Part shown: positions 1-7,734 of the stretch, in pieces | Position numbering within the stretch: the stretch's first letter is position 1 | Layout: each line of letters opens with the position of its first letter | Origin: Calothrix sp. FI2-JRJ7 | Lineage (GTDB): Bacteria > Cyanobacteriota > Cyanobacteriia > Cyanobacteriales > Nostocaceae | Reading direction: 5' to 3' | Length of the DNA stretch: 54,789 nucleotides | Assembly: GCA_019359675.1 (NCBI GenBank) | Contig: JAHHGX010000025.1 | Coordinates: forward strand, 1-54,789 | Made by a program: the position numbers and the translations under genes | The notes under the pieces: generated by a model | What the model was told of the DNA's origin: nothing | The model's database searches: none | What the model saw: the letters and a program-made list of their open reading frames with translations, nothing else

Positions 1-144
1 GCTGAAGAAACGACTGCCATTGATGCACTTGATGGTGCAGAGTGGATGGGACGTGATTTGAAGGTCAATAAAGCTAAACCTAGAGAAGAAAGAGGCTCAT
101 TTGGTGGTAATCGTGGAAATAACAGTTCCCGTAACCGCTACTAA
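1..144 (+). CDS. RNA-binding protein (RRM), C-terminal part
   Basis: The gene enters from the left edge and only its last 47 codons are present, so its start is unknown. The visible part contains the end of an RRM domain ([20 protein letters not shown]) followed by a short Gly/Asn/Arg tail ([13 protein letters not shown]). It is nearly identical to the complete RRM protein encoded at 1265-1570, so the two are tandem paralogs. Cyanobacterial proteins of this RbpA type bind RNA and are often cold-induced. A matching hairpin terminator follows the stop codon. Family assignment is firm; the specific RNA targets cannot be inferred. Confidence 0.93.
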   Translation, partial: AEETTAIDALDGAEWMGRDLKVNKAKPREERGSFGGNRGNNSSRNRY

Positions 145-190
145 TCTTTAATTAGCCCATTAAAAAAGCAAATTAATTAGATGGTAGCAG

Positions 191-220
191 TGGCTCAGGC
201 AAGAATGCTTGAGCCATTTT
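191..220 (+). terminator. Intrinsic terminator of first RRM gene
   Basis: An inverted repeat with a 10-bp stem (TGGCTCAGGC / GCTTGAGCCA) and an AAGAAT loop is followed by TTTTG. It lies 47 bases after the stop codon. The same hairpin, slightly diverged, follows the second RRM gene at 1704-1733, so gene and terminator were duplicated together. Confidence 0.8.
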
Positions 221-332
221 GATGTAACATTTCAACAATTAATAAACTACATTTTTGTTTATTTGTAAAGGCTGCCAATACTAGACGTTATTGCTGTCAA
301 CAGTATCCGTTATCGTTACAAGCTCTTGTATC

Positions 333-401
333 CACTCTTGTGGAGTGGACATCCTGCAAAAGCCCGGTATGGACCGACTAGGACCTTATCCCACAAGAGT
401 G
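333..401. repeat. CTTGTGG/CCACAAG inverted repeat
   Basis: The arms CACTCTTGTGG (333-343) and CCACAAGAGTG (391-401) flank a spacer with a diverged GGACATCC core. The arms and core match the short element GGGCAAGGATGCCC flanked by CCACAAG found at 4918, 48196, 50903 and 51534, so this looks like a longer or decayed member of that dispersed family. Confidence 0.6.
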
Positions 402-485
402 ACAACGTAGTACCGATTTACGTACTGTTTGTTATTGATATCAGATATGAAGAGAATTTTATTTGATTTGATTTAAAAACCTTTG

Positions 486-514
486 GTAGAGATGCGATTC
501 AATCGCGTCTCTAC
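486..514. repeat. GTAGAGACGCG palindromic repeat, copy 1
   Basis: GTAGAGATGCGAT and ATCGCGTCTCTAC form a near-perfect hairpin. Related copies lie at 9809-9845 and 50858-50885. Small interspersed palindromes of this kind are common between genes in Nostocales genomes. Confidence 0.75.
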
Positions 515-572
515 ATTTTGATTCATACAATAATTGAGCAACGCCGATATTTTAAATACTAGAATAAAAAAT

Positions 573-881
573 TTAGCTTTCTTTATCTACAGTAACAAGG
601 TTCGAGTCAGAATTTTTGTTCACACTACTTACACACGATTTAATATGCGCTCTAATTGCCTGCTCATAAATTACTGTTTGCTGTGTTCGTATCCCTATCG
701 GCTGATAGACTAAGGTAATTTCTGGAAATTCTCCCCAAGACATTAAAAATATGTCACTAGCTGGAGTAATTATCTCATAATTATTTTCTTGTTTTTTCTT
801 TTTGAGTTTACAGTTATTCAGTTGTAATTTTTGTCTAAATAATTTTTCAAAGTCAGAAATGAGATTTGAAGTTACTATCAT
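573..881 (-). CDS. Hypothetical protein, 102 aa
   Basis: I do not recognise this protein. The reading frame encodes 102 residues: a basic N-terminal half (KLKKKKQENNYE around residues 26-37) and a central segment with alternating hydrophobic residues (ITPASDIFLMSWGEFPEITL) that could be beta strands. There is no signal peptide and no membrane segment. It stands alone between repeat-rich spacers, with RRM genes on the opposite strand on both sides. Length and composition suit a genuine small soluble protein, but no conserved motif supports a function, so the call rests on the open frame alone. Confidence 0.5.
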   Translation of the reverse strand: MIVTSNLISDFEKLFRQKLQLNNCKLKKKKQENNYEIITPASDIFLMSWGEFPEITLVYQPIGIRTQQTVIYEQAIRAHIKSCVSSVNKNSDSNLVTVDKES

Positions 882-1038
882 ACATAATACACGTTAAAAC
901 GTGGCATTGAGGAAATGAATATCCCGTGATATTAGTAAGTATAACATCTTAGCTACTGCCACAGAGTTAATTCTTTACAAATAGGCTCTACAACGCTCAT
1001 GTAGCATGGGTTATACTAAATTCGGCTCTCGGCGGTAA

Positions 1039-1054
1039 TTATACCGTGGTATAA
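1039..1054. promoter_or_regulatory. Palindrome TTATACC-GT-GGTATAA, possible operator
   Basis: Two perfect 7-bp arms are separated by GT. The site lies about 210 bases upstream of the RRM gene and directly before a tandem repeat. The symmetry suggests a dimeric regulator, but no partner can be named. Confidence 0.35.
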
Positions 1055-1090
1055 ATTTTACATAAATTTACATAAATTTACATAAATTTA
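1051..1090. repeat. 10-bp tandem repeat (CATAAATTTA)
   Basis: Three perfect copies of CATAAATTTA at 1061-1090 are preceded by a diverged fourth (ATAAATTTTA). The period is close to one helical turn, so the array could bend DNA upstream of the RRM promoter. Confidence 0.8.
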
Positions 1091-1264
1091 TATAACAATT
1101 TTTAGAACTTCCACACAAAAGTTCTCCGCTATGCCATAATGGGTGTAAGGTTAATTCGGTTAACAGCGTTTGTTTTTAGTAGTGACAGGTTTTGTTCTTG
1201 GTATTTACAAACTTCAATCTCCGAAACCTAAATCTCTATAAATTTATTAGTTCGGAGACAATCT

Positions 1265-1570
1265 ATGTCAGTTTATGTAGGCAATCTTTCTTACGATGTT
1301 ACAGAAGAGAGTTTAAATGCAGTATTTGCGGAATACGGTACTGTTAAACGGGTTCAGCTACCCACAGACCGTGAAACTGGTCGTTTACGCGGCTTCGGAT
1401 TTGTTGAAATGGGTACAGATGCAGAAGAAACAGCTGCGATTGATGCGCTTGATGGGGCAGAATGGATGGGACGTGACTTAAAAGTGAACAAGGCTAAACC
1501 CAGAGAAGAAAGAGGTTCATTTGGTGGTAATCGTGGTGGAAACAACAATTTCCGCAACAACCGCTACTAA
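1265..1570 (+). CDS. RNA-binding protein, RRM type (RbpA family)
   Basis: This 101-residue protein has one RRM domain: RNP2-like VYVGNLSYDV at residues 3-12 and RNP1 RGFGFVEM at about 42-49. A Gly/Asn/Arg tail (GGNRGGNNNFRNNRY) follows. These features define the cyanobacterial RbpA-type RNA-binding proteins, which act on mRNA in the cytoplasm and are frequently induced by cold. The start is supported by the upstream GGAGA (TTCGGAGACAATCT before ATG). A long AT-rich leader with a tandem repeat precedes it, and an intrinsic terminator follows at 1704-1733. It is a tandem paralog of the gene cut by the left edge. Confidence 0.95.
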   Translation: MSVYVGNLSYDVTEESLNAVFAEYGTVKRVQLPTDRETGRLRGFGFVEMGTDAEETAAIDALDGAEWMGRDLKVNKAKPREERGSFGGNRGGNNNFRNNRY

Positions 1571-1703
1571 TTTTCAGTCTTCGCCAAGCAACCGGGATTT
1601 TCATATAGATTATCCCACGCAACATTAGAAACACTTATCTCTCGTAAAGATGTCCGGTTTCTAATTGCATGGTAGCTAGCAAATTAATTTCTATGCACGT
1701 AGT

Positions 1704-1733
1704 GGTTCAGGCAAGAATGCTTGAGCCTTTTTG
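1704..1733 (+). terminator. Intrinsic terminator of second RRM gene
   Basis: The hairpin GGTTCAGGC / GCTTGAGCC with loop AAGAAT is followed by TTTTTG. It is the diverged twin of the terminator at 191-220. Confidence 0.8.
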
Positions 1734-1761
1734 ATTTAAGCCTATATTCGAGTTTACTCTT

Positions 1762-1986
1762 TTACGTGAACTGTCTCTCTAAAAAACGTTCTGGCTTAAA
1801 CTTCTTGGGTTCTGGGTATAAATCCTTACGTTGATGTGCCAAGTAAATGCTACCGTATAATAATGTGCCGGGTTCTAAATCCCATCCACATAGCTTTACT
1901 GGTTTTTCGACTCTGCGCGTCCAAGTAAGCATTGCGACTGGATAAATACGCAACGTCTCGCAACAAACAGCATTGAGGTAAGGCAA
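1762..1986 (-). pseudogene. Cytochrome P450 fragment
   Basis: Seventy-four residues match the K-helix to PERF region of a bacterial P450: ETLRIYPVA carries the ExxR motif and FKPERFLERQ is the conserved PERF segment. The N-terminal two thirds and the haem-binding Cys region are missing. The frame stops just before where FxxGxRxC should begin, and no continuation is visible in other frames. The fragment resembles the corresponding part of the broken P450 at 49085-50100 (ETLRIHPVA, FRPERFLERQ), so it is probably the remnant of a related gene. It cannot encode a working enzyme. Confidence 0.85.
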
Positions 1987-2308
1987 TTTATTTAGCGTGC
2001 TTACATCAGCATTGGCGGCGTTTAACTGAGCTATCTTAAAAAGAGACTCAAAATTATAATCTTACCTTGAAAGACAAGCTGATACACTTAACTAAATTTA
2101 AGTTGTTAGCCTAAAAATTATTAACGCTTGTAAATTCTGGTTGATTTCATAAATTTATTTAATATTCGTCTATCTAAAGGTAGATAAACGTTAATATCAG
2201 ACAAGGAACAGAGATTTTAGTATCGCTTAACTGCATAACAACGATGGAATGATGCCTATTGGTATTAAGTAGCTTGTTGTAATTTGTTAAGACGAATCGC
2301 ATACCGTT
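1987..2308. other. Intergenic region upstream of the NarL-type regulator
   Basis: No gene is visible. The stretch is AT-rich and separates the P450 remnant from the response regulator. Apart from a weak TATCT/AGATA hairpin near 2175-2187, I see nothing definable. Confidence 0.5.
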
Positions 2309-2935
2309 ATGAGTGAATCAAACTTCATCCGTATTATAGTAGCCGATGACCATCCGGTAGTAAGGCAGGGTTTGGCGACAATCATTGAGCGTGAACTAGA
2401 TATGTCTGTTGTTGGGCAAGCTAGTAACGGCTGGGAAGCAAAAGAACTTTTTTGCAAAAAGCGACCAGATGTTGTAGTTATGGACTTACGAATGCCTAAA
2501 CTTTCTGGCGCCGCAGCAATTCAGAATATTTGTACTGATAACAGCGCAAACGTTATTATCTTAACTACTTACGATGGCGATGAAGATATTTATAATGGCA
2601 TACAAGCAGGCGCCAAAGGGTATTTACTCAAAGACACAGAACCAGAGGAAATCCTCTACGCAATAAGAACAGTTGCTAATGGTCAAAAGTATATTTCTAA
2701 AGTTGTCGCTACCAAGCTTAAAGAAAGGATGGAAAAACCTGAATTAAGTCAACGTGAGTTAGAAGTACTTCAACTTATTACCAATGGCAACACTAACCAG
2801 CAAGTAGCAGCAGCTTTATTTATTACCGAAGGTACCGTCAAGTATCACGTCAATAATATTTTGGGTAAATTAGGAGTGAGTGACAGAACACAAGCAGTAG
2901 TAGCTGCTGTCAAACGTGGAATAGTCAAGTTTTAA
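2309..2935 (+). CDS. NarL/FixJ-family response regulator
   Basis: The 208-residue protein has an N-terminal receiver domain (about 7-122) with the acidic pair DD at residues 13-14, the phosphoacceptor Asp in VVVMDLRMP (about D59) and the conserved Lys in YLLKD. A LuxR-type helix-turn-helix follows (about 145-208; LSQRELEVLQL and TEGTVKYHVNNILGKLGV). It is a full-length phosphorylation-dependent transcription factor. No histidine kinase is adjacent, so its partner is encoded elsewhere. The stop codon overlaps the end of the convergent flavin-binding protein gene by four bases, which leaves no room for a conventional terminator between them. Confidence 0.95.
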   Translation: MSESNFIRIIVADDHPVVRQGLATIIERELDMSVVGQASNGWEAKELFCKKRPDVVVMDLRMPKLSGAAAIQNICTDNSANVIILTTYDGDEDIYNGIQAGAKGYLLKDTEPEEILYAIRTVANGQKYISKVVATKLKERMEKPELSQRELEVLQLITNGNTNQQVAAALFITEGTVKYHVNNILGKLGVSDRTQAVVAAVKRGIVKF

Positions 2936-3591
2936 CGAACTCGACTGTAATTTTTGACGTGAGCAGGAATTTCTATACCCGATTGTAACCGAGAGTCAGC
3001 AATGGCATTACCTGCCACTAACTGTAATGGTAAAACACCTGCCCATACAGGTAAATTATAATCAGCTTCATCATCGTTCGGCGCCCCCGTTCTAATTTTG
3101 GCTGATGCTTCGGTTATTGGTAACGATAATACTAAAGTACCTTGTAGTTCTTGGCGAGTTGGTTGTCGCACTTCATCCCATCTTCCGGGTACAACATGCT
3201 CTGTGAATGCTTGTAATGCTTCAAGTTTCTCAGATTCGGCGCCTACTATTTCAGCTTTGCCAAATATTACAACTGAGCGATAATTCATTGAGTGGTGGAA
3301 TGCAGAACGCGCTAGTACTAAACCATCAAGTAGCGTAACTGTAACACAAACTTCGATGGCGCCGACCAAAGACCGTAACATTCGACTAGCAGGTGAACCA
3401 TGAATATAAAGCTTGTCATTTATCCTGCCGTATGCTGTAGGAATTACAAACGGTTGATTATTTACAACAAAACCGACATAACATATTAAGCCTTCATCTA
3501 ATATATTATATATAGTTTGAAGCTCGTAATCAGCGCGCTGCGGTAATCTTTTAACTTGACTGCGTTGAGTAGGAATTAATTTTTCATCCAT
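2932..3591 (-). CDS. Pyridoxamine 5'-phosphate oxidase-like flavin-binding protein
   Basis: This protein of about 219 residues has the split-barrel fold signature of the PNPOx-like/NimA group: an N-terminal RADYELQTIYNILDE segment, then GFVVNNQPFVIPTAYGRI and LYIHGSPASRMLRSL, typical of small FMN- or haem-binding oxidoreductases. I chose the second in-frame ATG because AGGAG lies six bases before it. The gene follows a GNAT acetyltransferase by nine bases on the same strand and diverges from a MocR-type regulator, an arrangement often seen for MocR/PdxR targets. Substrate is unknown; a role in detoxification or vitamin B6-related chemistry is inference. Confidence 0.85.
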   Translation of the reverse strand: MDEKLIPTQRSQVKRLPQRADYELQTIYNILDEGLICYVGFVVNNQPFVIPTAYGRINDKLYIHGSPASRMLRSLVGAIEVCVTVTLLDGLVLARSAFHHSMNYRSVVIFGKAEIVGAESEKLEALQAFTEHVVPGRWDEVRQPTRQELQGTLVLSLPITEASAKIRTGAPNDDEADYNLPVWAGVLPLQLVAGNAIADSRLQSGIEIPAHVKNYSRVR

Positions 3592-3600
3592 AACCATCTC

Positions 3601-4089
3601 CTACGAATCATTAATTAAATCTATATGCATTGCATTGCTTTCAACAAAACCAAGGCTTGTATAAACAGGTTTACCCGCAGGTGAAGCATTTAATACAACC
3701 CTTGTACACCCAATATTCTTCAAATAATCAGTTGCTGTATTGGTTAATAGCTTGGCTATACCCTGCCTGCGATATGCTGGTTCAACATAAACACCCCAGA
3801 TGTAACCTAACTTACGATGATTAGGTTTAATTGCATTTGGATATAAACCTGCGTATAACTGACAGCTTGTAGAACCAACGACAACACCATCAACTTCTGC
3901 AATAAAAGGTTGATATTGCAAATTATCCCGCGCGTTTTGAATAAACTGAAGAATTATCTCTTGCCAGTTTAGTTCAATTGCATCTTCAGGAACACCAACA
4001 TCAATCCACATTTTGTAGAAGTGTTCAGCAATTAGCGGTTCTTTCTCTAAATGTATTTTTCTGATTAGAATATTCGATTTAGTTTGCAT
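3601..4089 (-). CDS. GNAT-family N-acetyltransferase
   Basis: The 162-residue protein carries the acetyl-CoA binding motif A of GNAT enzymes (GVYVEPAYRRQGIAKLLTN, about residues 98-116), preceded by the usual beta strands (PFIAEVDGVVVGS) and followed by VVLNASPAGKPVYTSLGF, the C-terminal strand-turn region. An upstream TTG is in frame, but the ATG preceding QTKSN is the better start. The gene is the first of a two-gene unit with the PNPOx-like gene, and both diverge from the MocR regulator at 4633. The acetylated substrate cannot be predicted. Confidence 0.88.
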   Translation of the reverse strand: MQTKSNILIRKIHLEKEPLIAEHFYKMWIDVGVPEDAIELNWQEIILQFIQNARDNLQYQPFIAEVDGVVVGSTSCQLYAGLYPNAIKPNHRKLGYIWGVYVEPAYRRQGIAKLLTNTATDYLKNIGCTRVVLNASPAGKPVYTSLGFVESNAMHIDLINDS

Positions 4090-4458
4090 GGAAAGCAGAA
4101 GTAATTCCAACTAACGACAGCATAGCTTGAAGATTGGTATGCGCTCAAGAGCCAATTCTGTAATTTTACACCAGTCCACTTTCTGCTCATGTTTACGGTG
4201 GGTAAGCTAGGCGCCATGCAGTAATCAAGCATGATACTTTTGAAGTATTGCTATTTGCTGTTATAAAATACAAGCATAAATATTTTAATTGATATTACTA
4301 CGCTCTTACCCGCATGTTACTTTTAGTCCCCATGCTAATAGTAAAAGTCTTCTATAAGAGGACTAAAACTGAATGTTACTTTTACTACTTTATATTAGCT
4401 AACATGTATTTTATATTTAGATACACAAGATATGAGTCAGTAAATATACACAACAGCT
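4090..4458. other. Intergenic region between GNAT and ParD-like remnant
   Basis: No convincing gene is present. An open frame at 4314-4523 has membrane-protein-like composition but lies across the ParD remnant in another frame and has no support. The region should contain the promoter of the GNAT-PNPOx pair. Confidence 0.5.
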
Positions 4459-4605
4459 ATGAAAGACAACCTTCAAAAAATACGGTTACAAGAATTAAGG
4501 CAAGAAATTCAATTAGGACTTGATAGTGGAAACTCAACCGAGTTAAATATGCAATAAATTAAACAGAAGGCGAGACAACGGCGCCAAAAAAGGCAGAGTT
4601 CATAA
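4459..4605 (+). pseudogene. ParD-like antitoxin remnant
   Basis: The frame reads MKDNLQKIRLQELRQEIQLG, then LDSGNSTELNMQ, an in-frame TAA, and IKQKARQRRQKRQSS. The pattern (R.EIQ.GLDSG...IK..AR.R) is that of ParD/CC2985-type antitoxins that neutralise ParE toxins. The stop falls where the family usually has an acidic residue, consistent with GAA changed to TAA, and the frame is otherwise intact. No parE-like gene follows: the next gene is the MocR regulator. The family assignment is by pattern only. Confidence 0.65.
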
Positions 4606-4632
4606 TTACTTAGAAGTGTTTCAGCTAAAAAT

Positions 4633-6126
4633 ATGGATATAGCAGTAACTCTAAATACAAATTCCCTACCGCTACATCAACAACTTTACGAACAACTGCG
4701 TGGGTACATTCTTACTGGAAAATTACTTCCAGGAACACGCATTCCTAGTACGCGCGCTATGGCAAAATCTCTAAATATATCTCGTAGTACAGTTACTTTA
4801 AGTTACGAACAGCTTTTGAGTGAAGGGTATCTTGAAACTGTTATTGGTTCAGGGACTTATGTTTGTACTCAACTGCCTGATGATTTATTAAATTCTAAAC
4901 CTGTGGAACTGATGTTAGGAACGGGCAAGGATGCCCATTCCACAAGAGTTAGATTATCTAAGTATGGAAGAATACTAGCTGATACAGGAAATGTACCAAG
5001 GGTTCATGAGGGGAAAGAAGAAATTAGCTTTAGATACGGGCGCCCTGCTTTTAATGAATTTCCTATTAAACTGTGGCGTTCTTTACTTTCGCAATACTGT
5101 GGCGCCAGTTTAAATTGGTTAGATTATTCAATAGAACCGTTAGGGTACAAACCTTTACGAGGCGCCATTGCTAATTATATTTCTCGTGCGCGCGCTGTTA
5201 ATTGCACGCCTGAACAAATATTAATTACCAATGGTACGCAACAAGCACTCGATTTAATTATGCGCTTGTTGATAGAACCAGATAATACTATTGCTCTTGA
5301 AGACCCTGGTTATTTGAGCGCACGCTTAATTTTTCAAACGCATGGTGCAAAATTACTACCTATTCCTGTAGATGATAATGGTTTAGTAGTAAGCAAATTA
5401 GAAAGTTATTCAAATCAAGATATTCGACTTGTTTATGTTACACCTTCGCATCAATTCCCAACAGGCGCCGTTCTTTCATTACCTAGACGCTTAGAATTAT
5501 TAGCATGGGCAACACAAACAGGCGCCTTAATTATTGAAGATGATTATGATAGTGAATATCGTTACGGTGATAGACCCATTCCCGCTTTACAAGGTTTAGA
5601 TAAAAGTGAGTCAGTACTATATATTGGTACATTTTCAAAAGTTCTGTTTCCATCACTGCGAATTGGTTATTTAGTACTACCCAAAAATCTAGTACCTATT
5701 TTTACGCGCGCAAAATGGTTAAGCGATAGGCATTTACCTATATTAGAGCAGCAAGTACTTACTGAATTTATTGAACAAGGACATTTAGAACGTCATATCC
5801 GAAAAATGCGGTCAATATATGACCAACGTCGTCAAGTTCTGGTGCAAGCACTATATTCACACTTTGGAGAAAAAGTAACCGTGTTTGGTGACAAAGCAGG
5901 GTTACATGTAATGGTACACCTGCAAACACATTTATCAGAAAACGAAATTATTGAGCGTGCGGCTTCATTCGGAGTCGGAATGATGTCAGCTTCTACACAA
6001 TATCTGATACCCACATGCAAAAACAAATTTATTTTTGGTTACGGTGAACTTAATAAACAGCAACTTATTGAAGGTGTTCGTAGATTAAAAACGGTGCTAG
6101 ATACAAATGTATTTAAATCTATCTAA
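4633..6126 (+). CDS. MocR/PdxR-type regulator (GntR HTH plus aminotransferase domain)
   Basis: The 497-residue protein joins a GntR winged helix (about 8-78; QQLYEQLRGYILTGKLLPGT, STRAMAKSLNISRSTV) to a fold-type I aminotransferase domain (about 125-490). The PLP-binding Lys sits in IGTFSKVLFPSLRIGY (about K335), and EDDYDSEYRY is also typical. Such regulators sense pyridoxal phosphate or an amine and control vitamin B6 or amino acid genes. It is divergent from a PNPOx-like/GNAT pair, its probable targets. A dispersed genomic repeat (4918-4948) lies in frame in the linker at residues 96-106, lengthening the linker without breaking the frame. Confidence 0.93.
   Translation: MDIAVTLNTNSLPLHQQLYEQLRGYILTGKLLPGTRIPSTRAMAKSLNISRSTVTLSYEQLLSEGYLETVIGSGTYVCTQLPDDLLNSKPVELMLGTGKDAHSTRVRLSKYGRILADTGNVPRVHEGKEEISFRYGRPAFNEFPIKLWRSLLSQYCGASLNWLDYSIEPLGYKPLRGAIANYISRARAVNCTPEQILITNGTQQALDLIMRLLIEPDNTIALEDPGYLSARLIFQTHGAKLLPIPVDDNGLVVSKLESYSNQDIRLVYVTPSHQFPTGAVLSLPRRLELLAWATQTGALIIEDDYDSEYRYGDRPIPALQGLDKSESVLYIGTFSKVLFPSLRIGYLVLPKNLVPIFTRAKWLSDRHLPILEQQVLTEFIEQGHLERHIRKMRSIYDQRRQVLVQALYSHFGEKVTVFGDKAGLHVMVHLQTHLSENEIIERAASFGVGMMSASTQYLIPTCKNKFIFGYGELNKQQLIEGVRRLKTVLDTNVFKSI
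4918..4948. repeat. GGGCAAGGATGCCC repeat inside the MocR gene
   Basis: The sequence GGAACGGGCAAGGATGCCC followed by ATTCCACAAG is the same as the intergenic element at 50903-50931 and close to that at 51534-51565. Here it is translated as LGTGKDAHSTR in the linker between the DNA-binding and aminotransferase domains. Confidence 0.85.
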
Positions 6127-6228
6127 TATTATTCTTCTTGTGGTTTTACCTTATTAAAAACATGATTCACAAATTTTGTTATCTAGGGCGCCAAATATAA
6201 TGTTTTCTGACTTTTTCGTTGTGCGGCG

Positions 6229-6295
6229 AGAAACCTGGTTTCTTTTCGTAAATTTTGAAAATTCTTATGTTCACTGTCAAAGAAACCAGGTTTCT
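6229..6295. repeat. AGAAACC(C/T)GGTTTCT paired repeat, copy 1
   Basis: Two palindromes, AGAAACCTGGTTTCT and AGAAACCAGGTTTCT, are separated by about 38 bases. Related paired copies lie at 19463, 27233, 39877 and 42591. The element sits just after the minus-strand DsbA-like gene and may act as a transcript end. Confidence 0.8.
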
Positions 6296-6299
6296 GATT

Positions 6300-7031
6300 T
6301 TAGCTTTTAATTATTTTTTCTATTTCTGATAGTTCTATTCCACCTGAATATTTGTCGGTATTGAGTACAAAGAATGGTGTTCCTGAAACTCCTAGCTGTG
6401 TTGCTAATAAAACGTCTTTTCTAATGGTGTCATTAGCAATGGCTCTATCTTGGGCAAATTTATCTAAATCTAAATTTAGATTTTTTGCAGTCTCTATATA
6501 AAATTCTTCACCTAGTTTATTTTGATTTGTGAACAGTGCATCTTCATATTCCCAGAATTTACCTTGTTGTTGTGCTGCCCATGCTGCTTGCGCTGCTGCT
6601 ACTGCTTGGGGATGTGTATTGGGTAGAGGAAAATGTTTGTAAACTAGTGTGAATTTATCGGGATATTTTGCTAGTAATTTTTTCAATGTCTTATGCGCTT
6701 CTGCACAGTAAGGACATTGAAAATCAGAAAACTCAACTAATATTGCTTTAGATGCAGCGTCTCCAGTAGCGGGAGACTCACCTATCACCTGTTGAGGATT
6801 CATTCTTAAGTCTTGTAAAAATGCTTGTCGCGTTTGTTGGAGTTTTGATTGTTGTTCTTGTTGATATCTTTGTACTGAGTCAATTAGTGCTTCTGGATGT
6901 TCTTTTATGATTTTTAGTACTTGTTCTTCTAAGCGGCTTGCTGCTTGAACAGGCGGCGCCCATAATAGTACAGTAAAGCAAATGATTAGAACTGCGATAC
7001 GAAGAACCCTGGTTTGGATGAAATTGTTCAT
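6300..7031 (-). CDS. DsbA-family thiol-disulfide oxidoreductase, exported
   Basis: The 243-residue protein begins with a signal peptide (about 1-30; VLIICFTVLLWAPPVQAAS) and has a thioredoxin fold with an inserted helical part. The active site is CPYC in FSDFQCPYCAEAHKTL (about residues 103-118), and VSGTPFFVLN supplies the cis-Pro loop. It should form or rearrange disulfides in the periplasm. It lies 40 bases downstream of a TetR regulator on the same strand, so the two probably share a transcript. A dsbA-like gene belongs to the Nostoc punctiforme scytonemin cluster; none is present in the block at 17-39 kb here, so this gene is a candidate displaced member, by inference. Confidence 0.92.
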   Translation of the reverse strand: MNNFIQTRVLRIAVLIICFTVLLWAPPVQAASRLEEQVLKIIKEHPEALIDSVQRYQQEQQSKLQQTRQAFLQDLRMNPQQVIGESPATGDAASKAILVEFSDFQCPYCAEAHKTLKKLLAKYPDKFTLVYKHFPLPNTHPQAVAAAQAAWAAQQQGKFWEYEDALFTNQNKLGEEFYIETAKNLNLDLDKFAQDRAIANDTIRKDVLLATQLGVSGTPFFVLNTDKYSGGIELSEIEKIIKS

Positions 7032-7071
7032 AGTTACAACTTTCCTATTACAACTTTTCTAATATAAGCGC

Positions 7072-7671
7072 TTAATTTCTTTTGGCTAAACCTTTCATCA
7101 CGACATCAGGTAGATGTTCGGCAAAATCATCATCTATAGGTAAATGTCCAACCATCAACCGATAGTAAAGCGAACCGTACAGAACATCTAAAGCTAGTTC
7201 GGGGTTAAGTGACTCATCGAACTCGCCCAATTTTATACCTTTTTCAATCAAAACTTTTGCAGCTTCGCGTCTAGGAAGTATAAACCTGTCTCGAAAACTC
7301 TTTAGTGCTTCACTCGAAGCTTGCCCCTCTGCAATAATTTCGGCGACAATTCGACCATTATCACCTGTAAAAGCTTTAATAAGGAGTGTAATCTGTTCTT
7401 TTAACCCTACAATTGCTGACTCTACCTCTGTCGTTGGTATGTCCAGTTCTACTTGTGCCATAAAAGCATCGACTATTACCGCTGCTTTACTCGACCACCA
7501 ACGATATATCGTTGTTTTCCCAACTCCTGCTTCCCTTGCTATTGCTTCTATCGATAAATCTTTTACCGTTCCAGCTTGTAGCAACTTCCATGTCGTATTC
7601 AATATGGCTTCTTTTGACTGCTCAGAGCGTGGTCTTCCAGAACGCTTACTTGGTTTTATCTCATCCGTCAT
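7072..7671 (-). CDS. TetR/AcrR-family transcriptional regulator
   Basis: The 199-residue protein has an N-terminal TetR helix-turn-helix (about 17-64; ILNTTWKLLQAG and IAREAGVGKTTIYRWWSSKA) and an all-helical C-terminal half that would bind a small ligand. It is divergent from an APH-like kinase gene with a 63-base gap holding an inverted repeat (7687-7704) suitable as its operator, and 40 bases upstream of a DsbA-like gene on its own strand. It therefore probably represses itself with dsbA and perhaps the kinase gene. The ligand is unknown. Confidence 0.93.
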   Translation of the reverse strand: MTDEIKPSKRSGRPRSEQSKEAILNTTWKLLQAGTVKDLSIEAIAREAGVGKTTIYRWWSSKAAVIVDAFMAQVELDIPTTEVESAIVGLKEQITLLIKAFTGDNGRIVAEIIAEGQASSEALKSFRDRFILPRREAAKVLIEKGIKLGEFDESLNPELALDVLYGSLYYRLMVGHLPIDDDFAEHLPDVVMKGLAKRN

Positions 7672-7686
7672 ACGATTTTATATATT

Positions 7687-7704
7687 TAGTATTGTCTAGT
7701 ACTA
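7687..7704. promoter_or_regulatory. TAGTA-N8-TACTA inverted repeat, candidate TetR operator
   Basis: The arms TAGTA (7687-7691) and TACTA (7700-7704) lie in the short divergent gap between the TetR gene and the APH-like gene. Position and symmetry fit autoregulation by the TetR protein; this is inference. Confidence 0.4.
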
Positions 7705-7734
7705 TTTATATAATACGCTACGTATAGCTTTATT

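Larger units (their letters stand above)
145..572. other. Intergenic region with two repeat elements
   Basis: No gene is visible. The stretch holds the terminator of the first RRM gene, an inverted repeat whose arms read CACTCTTGTGG and CCACAAGAGTG (333-401), and a GTAGAGA...TCTCTAC palindrome (486-514). The second half serves as downstream sequence for the minus-strand small gene at 573-881. Confidence 0.6.
882..1264. other. Upstream and leader region of the second RRM gene
   Basis: No gene is visible. The region holds a 16-bp palindrome (1039-1054), a run of 10-bp tandem repeats (1051-1090) and a probable long 5' leader before the RRM gene at 1265. Long leaders are known to take part in cold regulation of cyanobacterial rbp genes; whether this one does is inference. 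Confidence 0.6.

Noticed and set aside
4314-4523. Open frame for a 69-residue hydrophobic protein
   Set aside because: It overlaps the ParD-like remnant in another frame, has no ribosome-binding site and no recognisable family.
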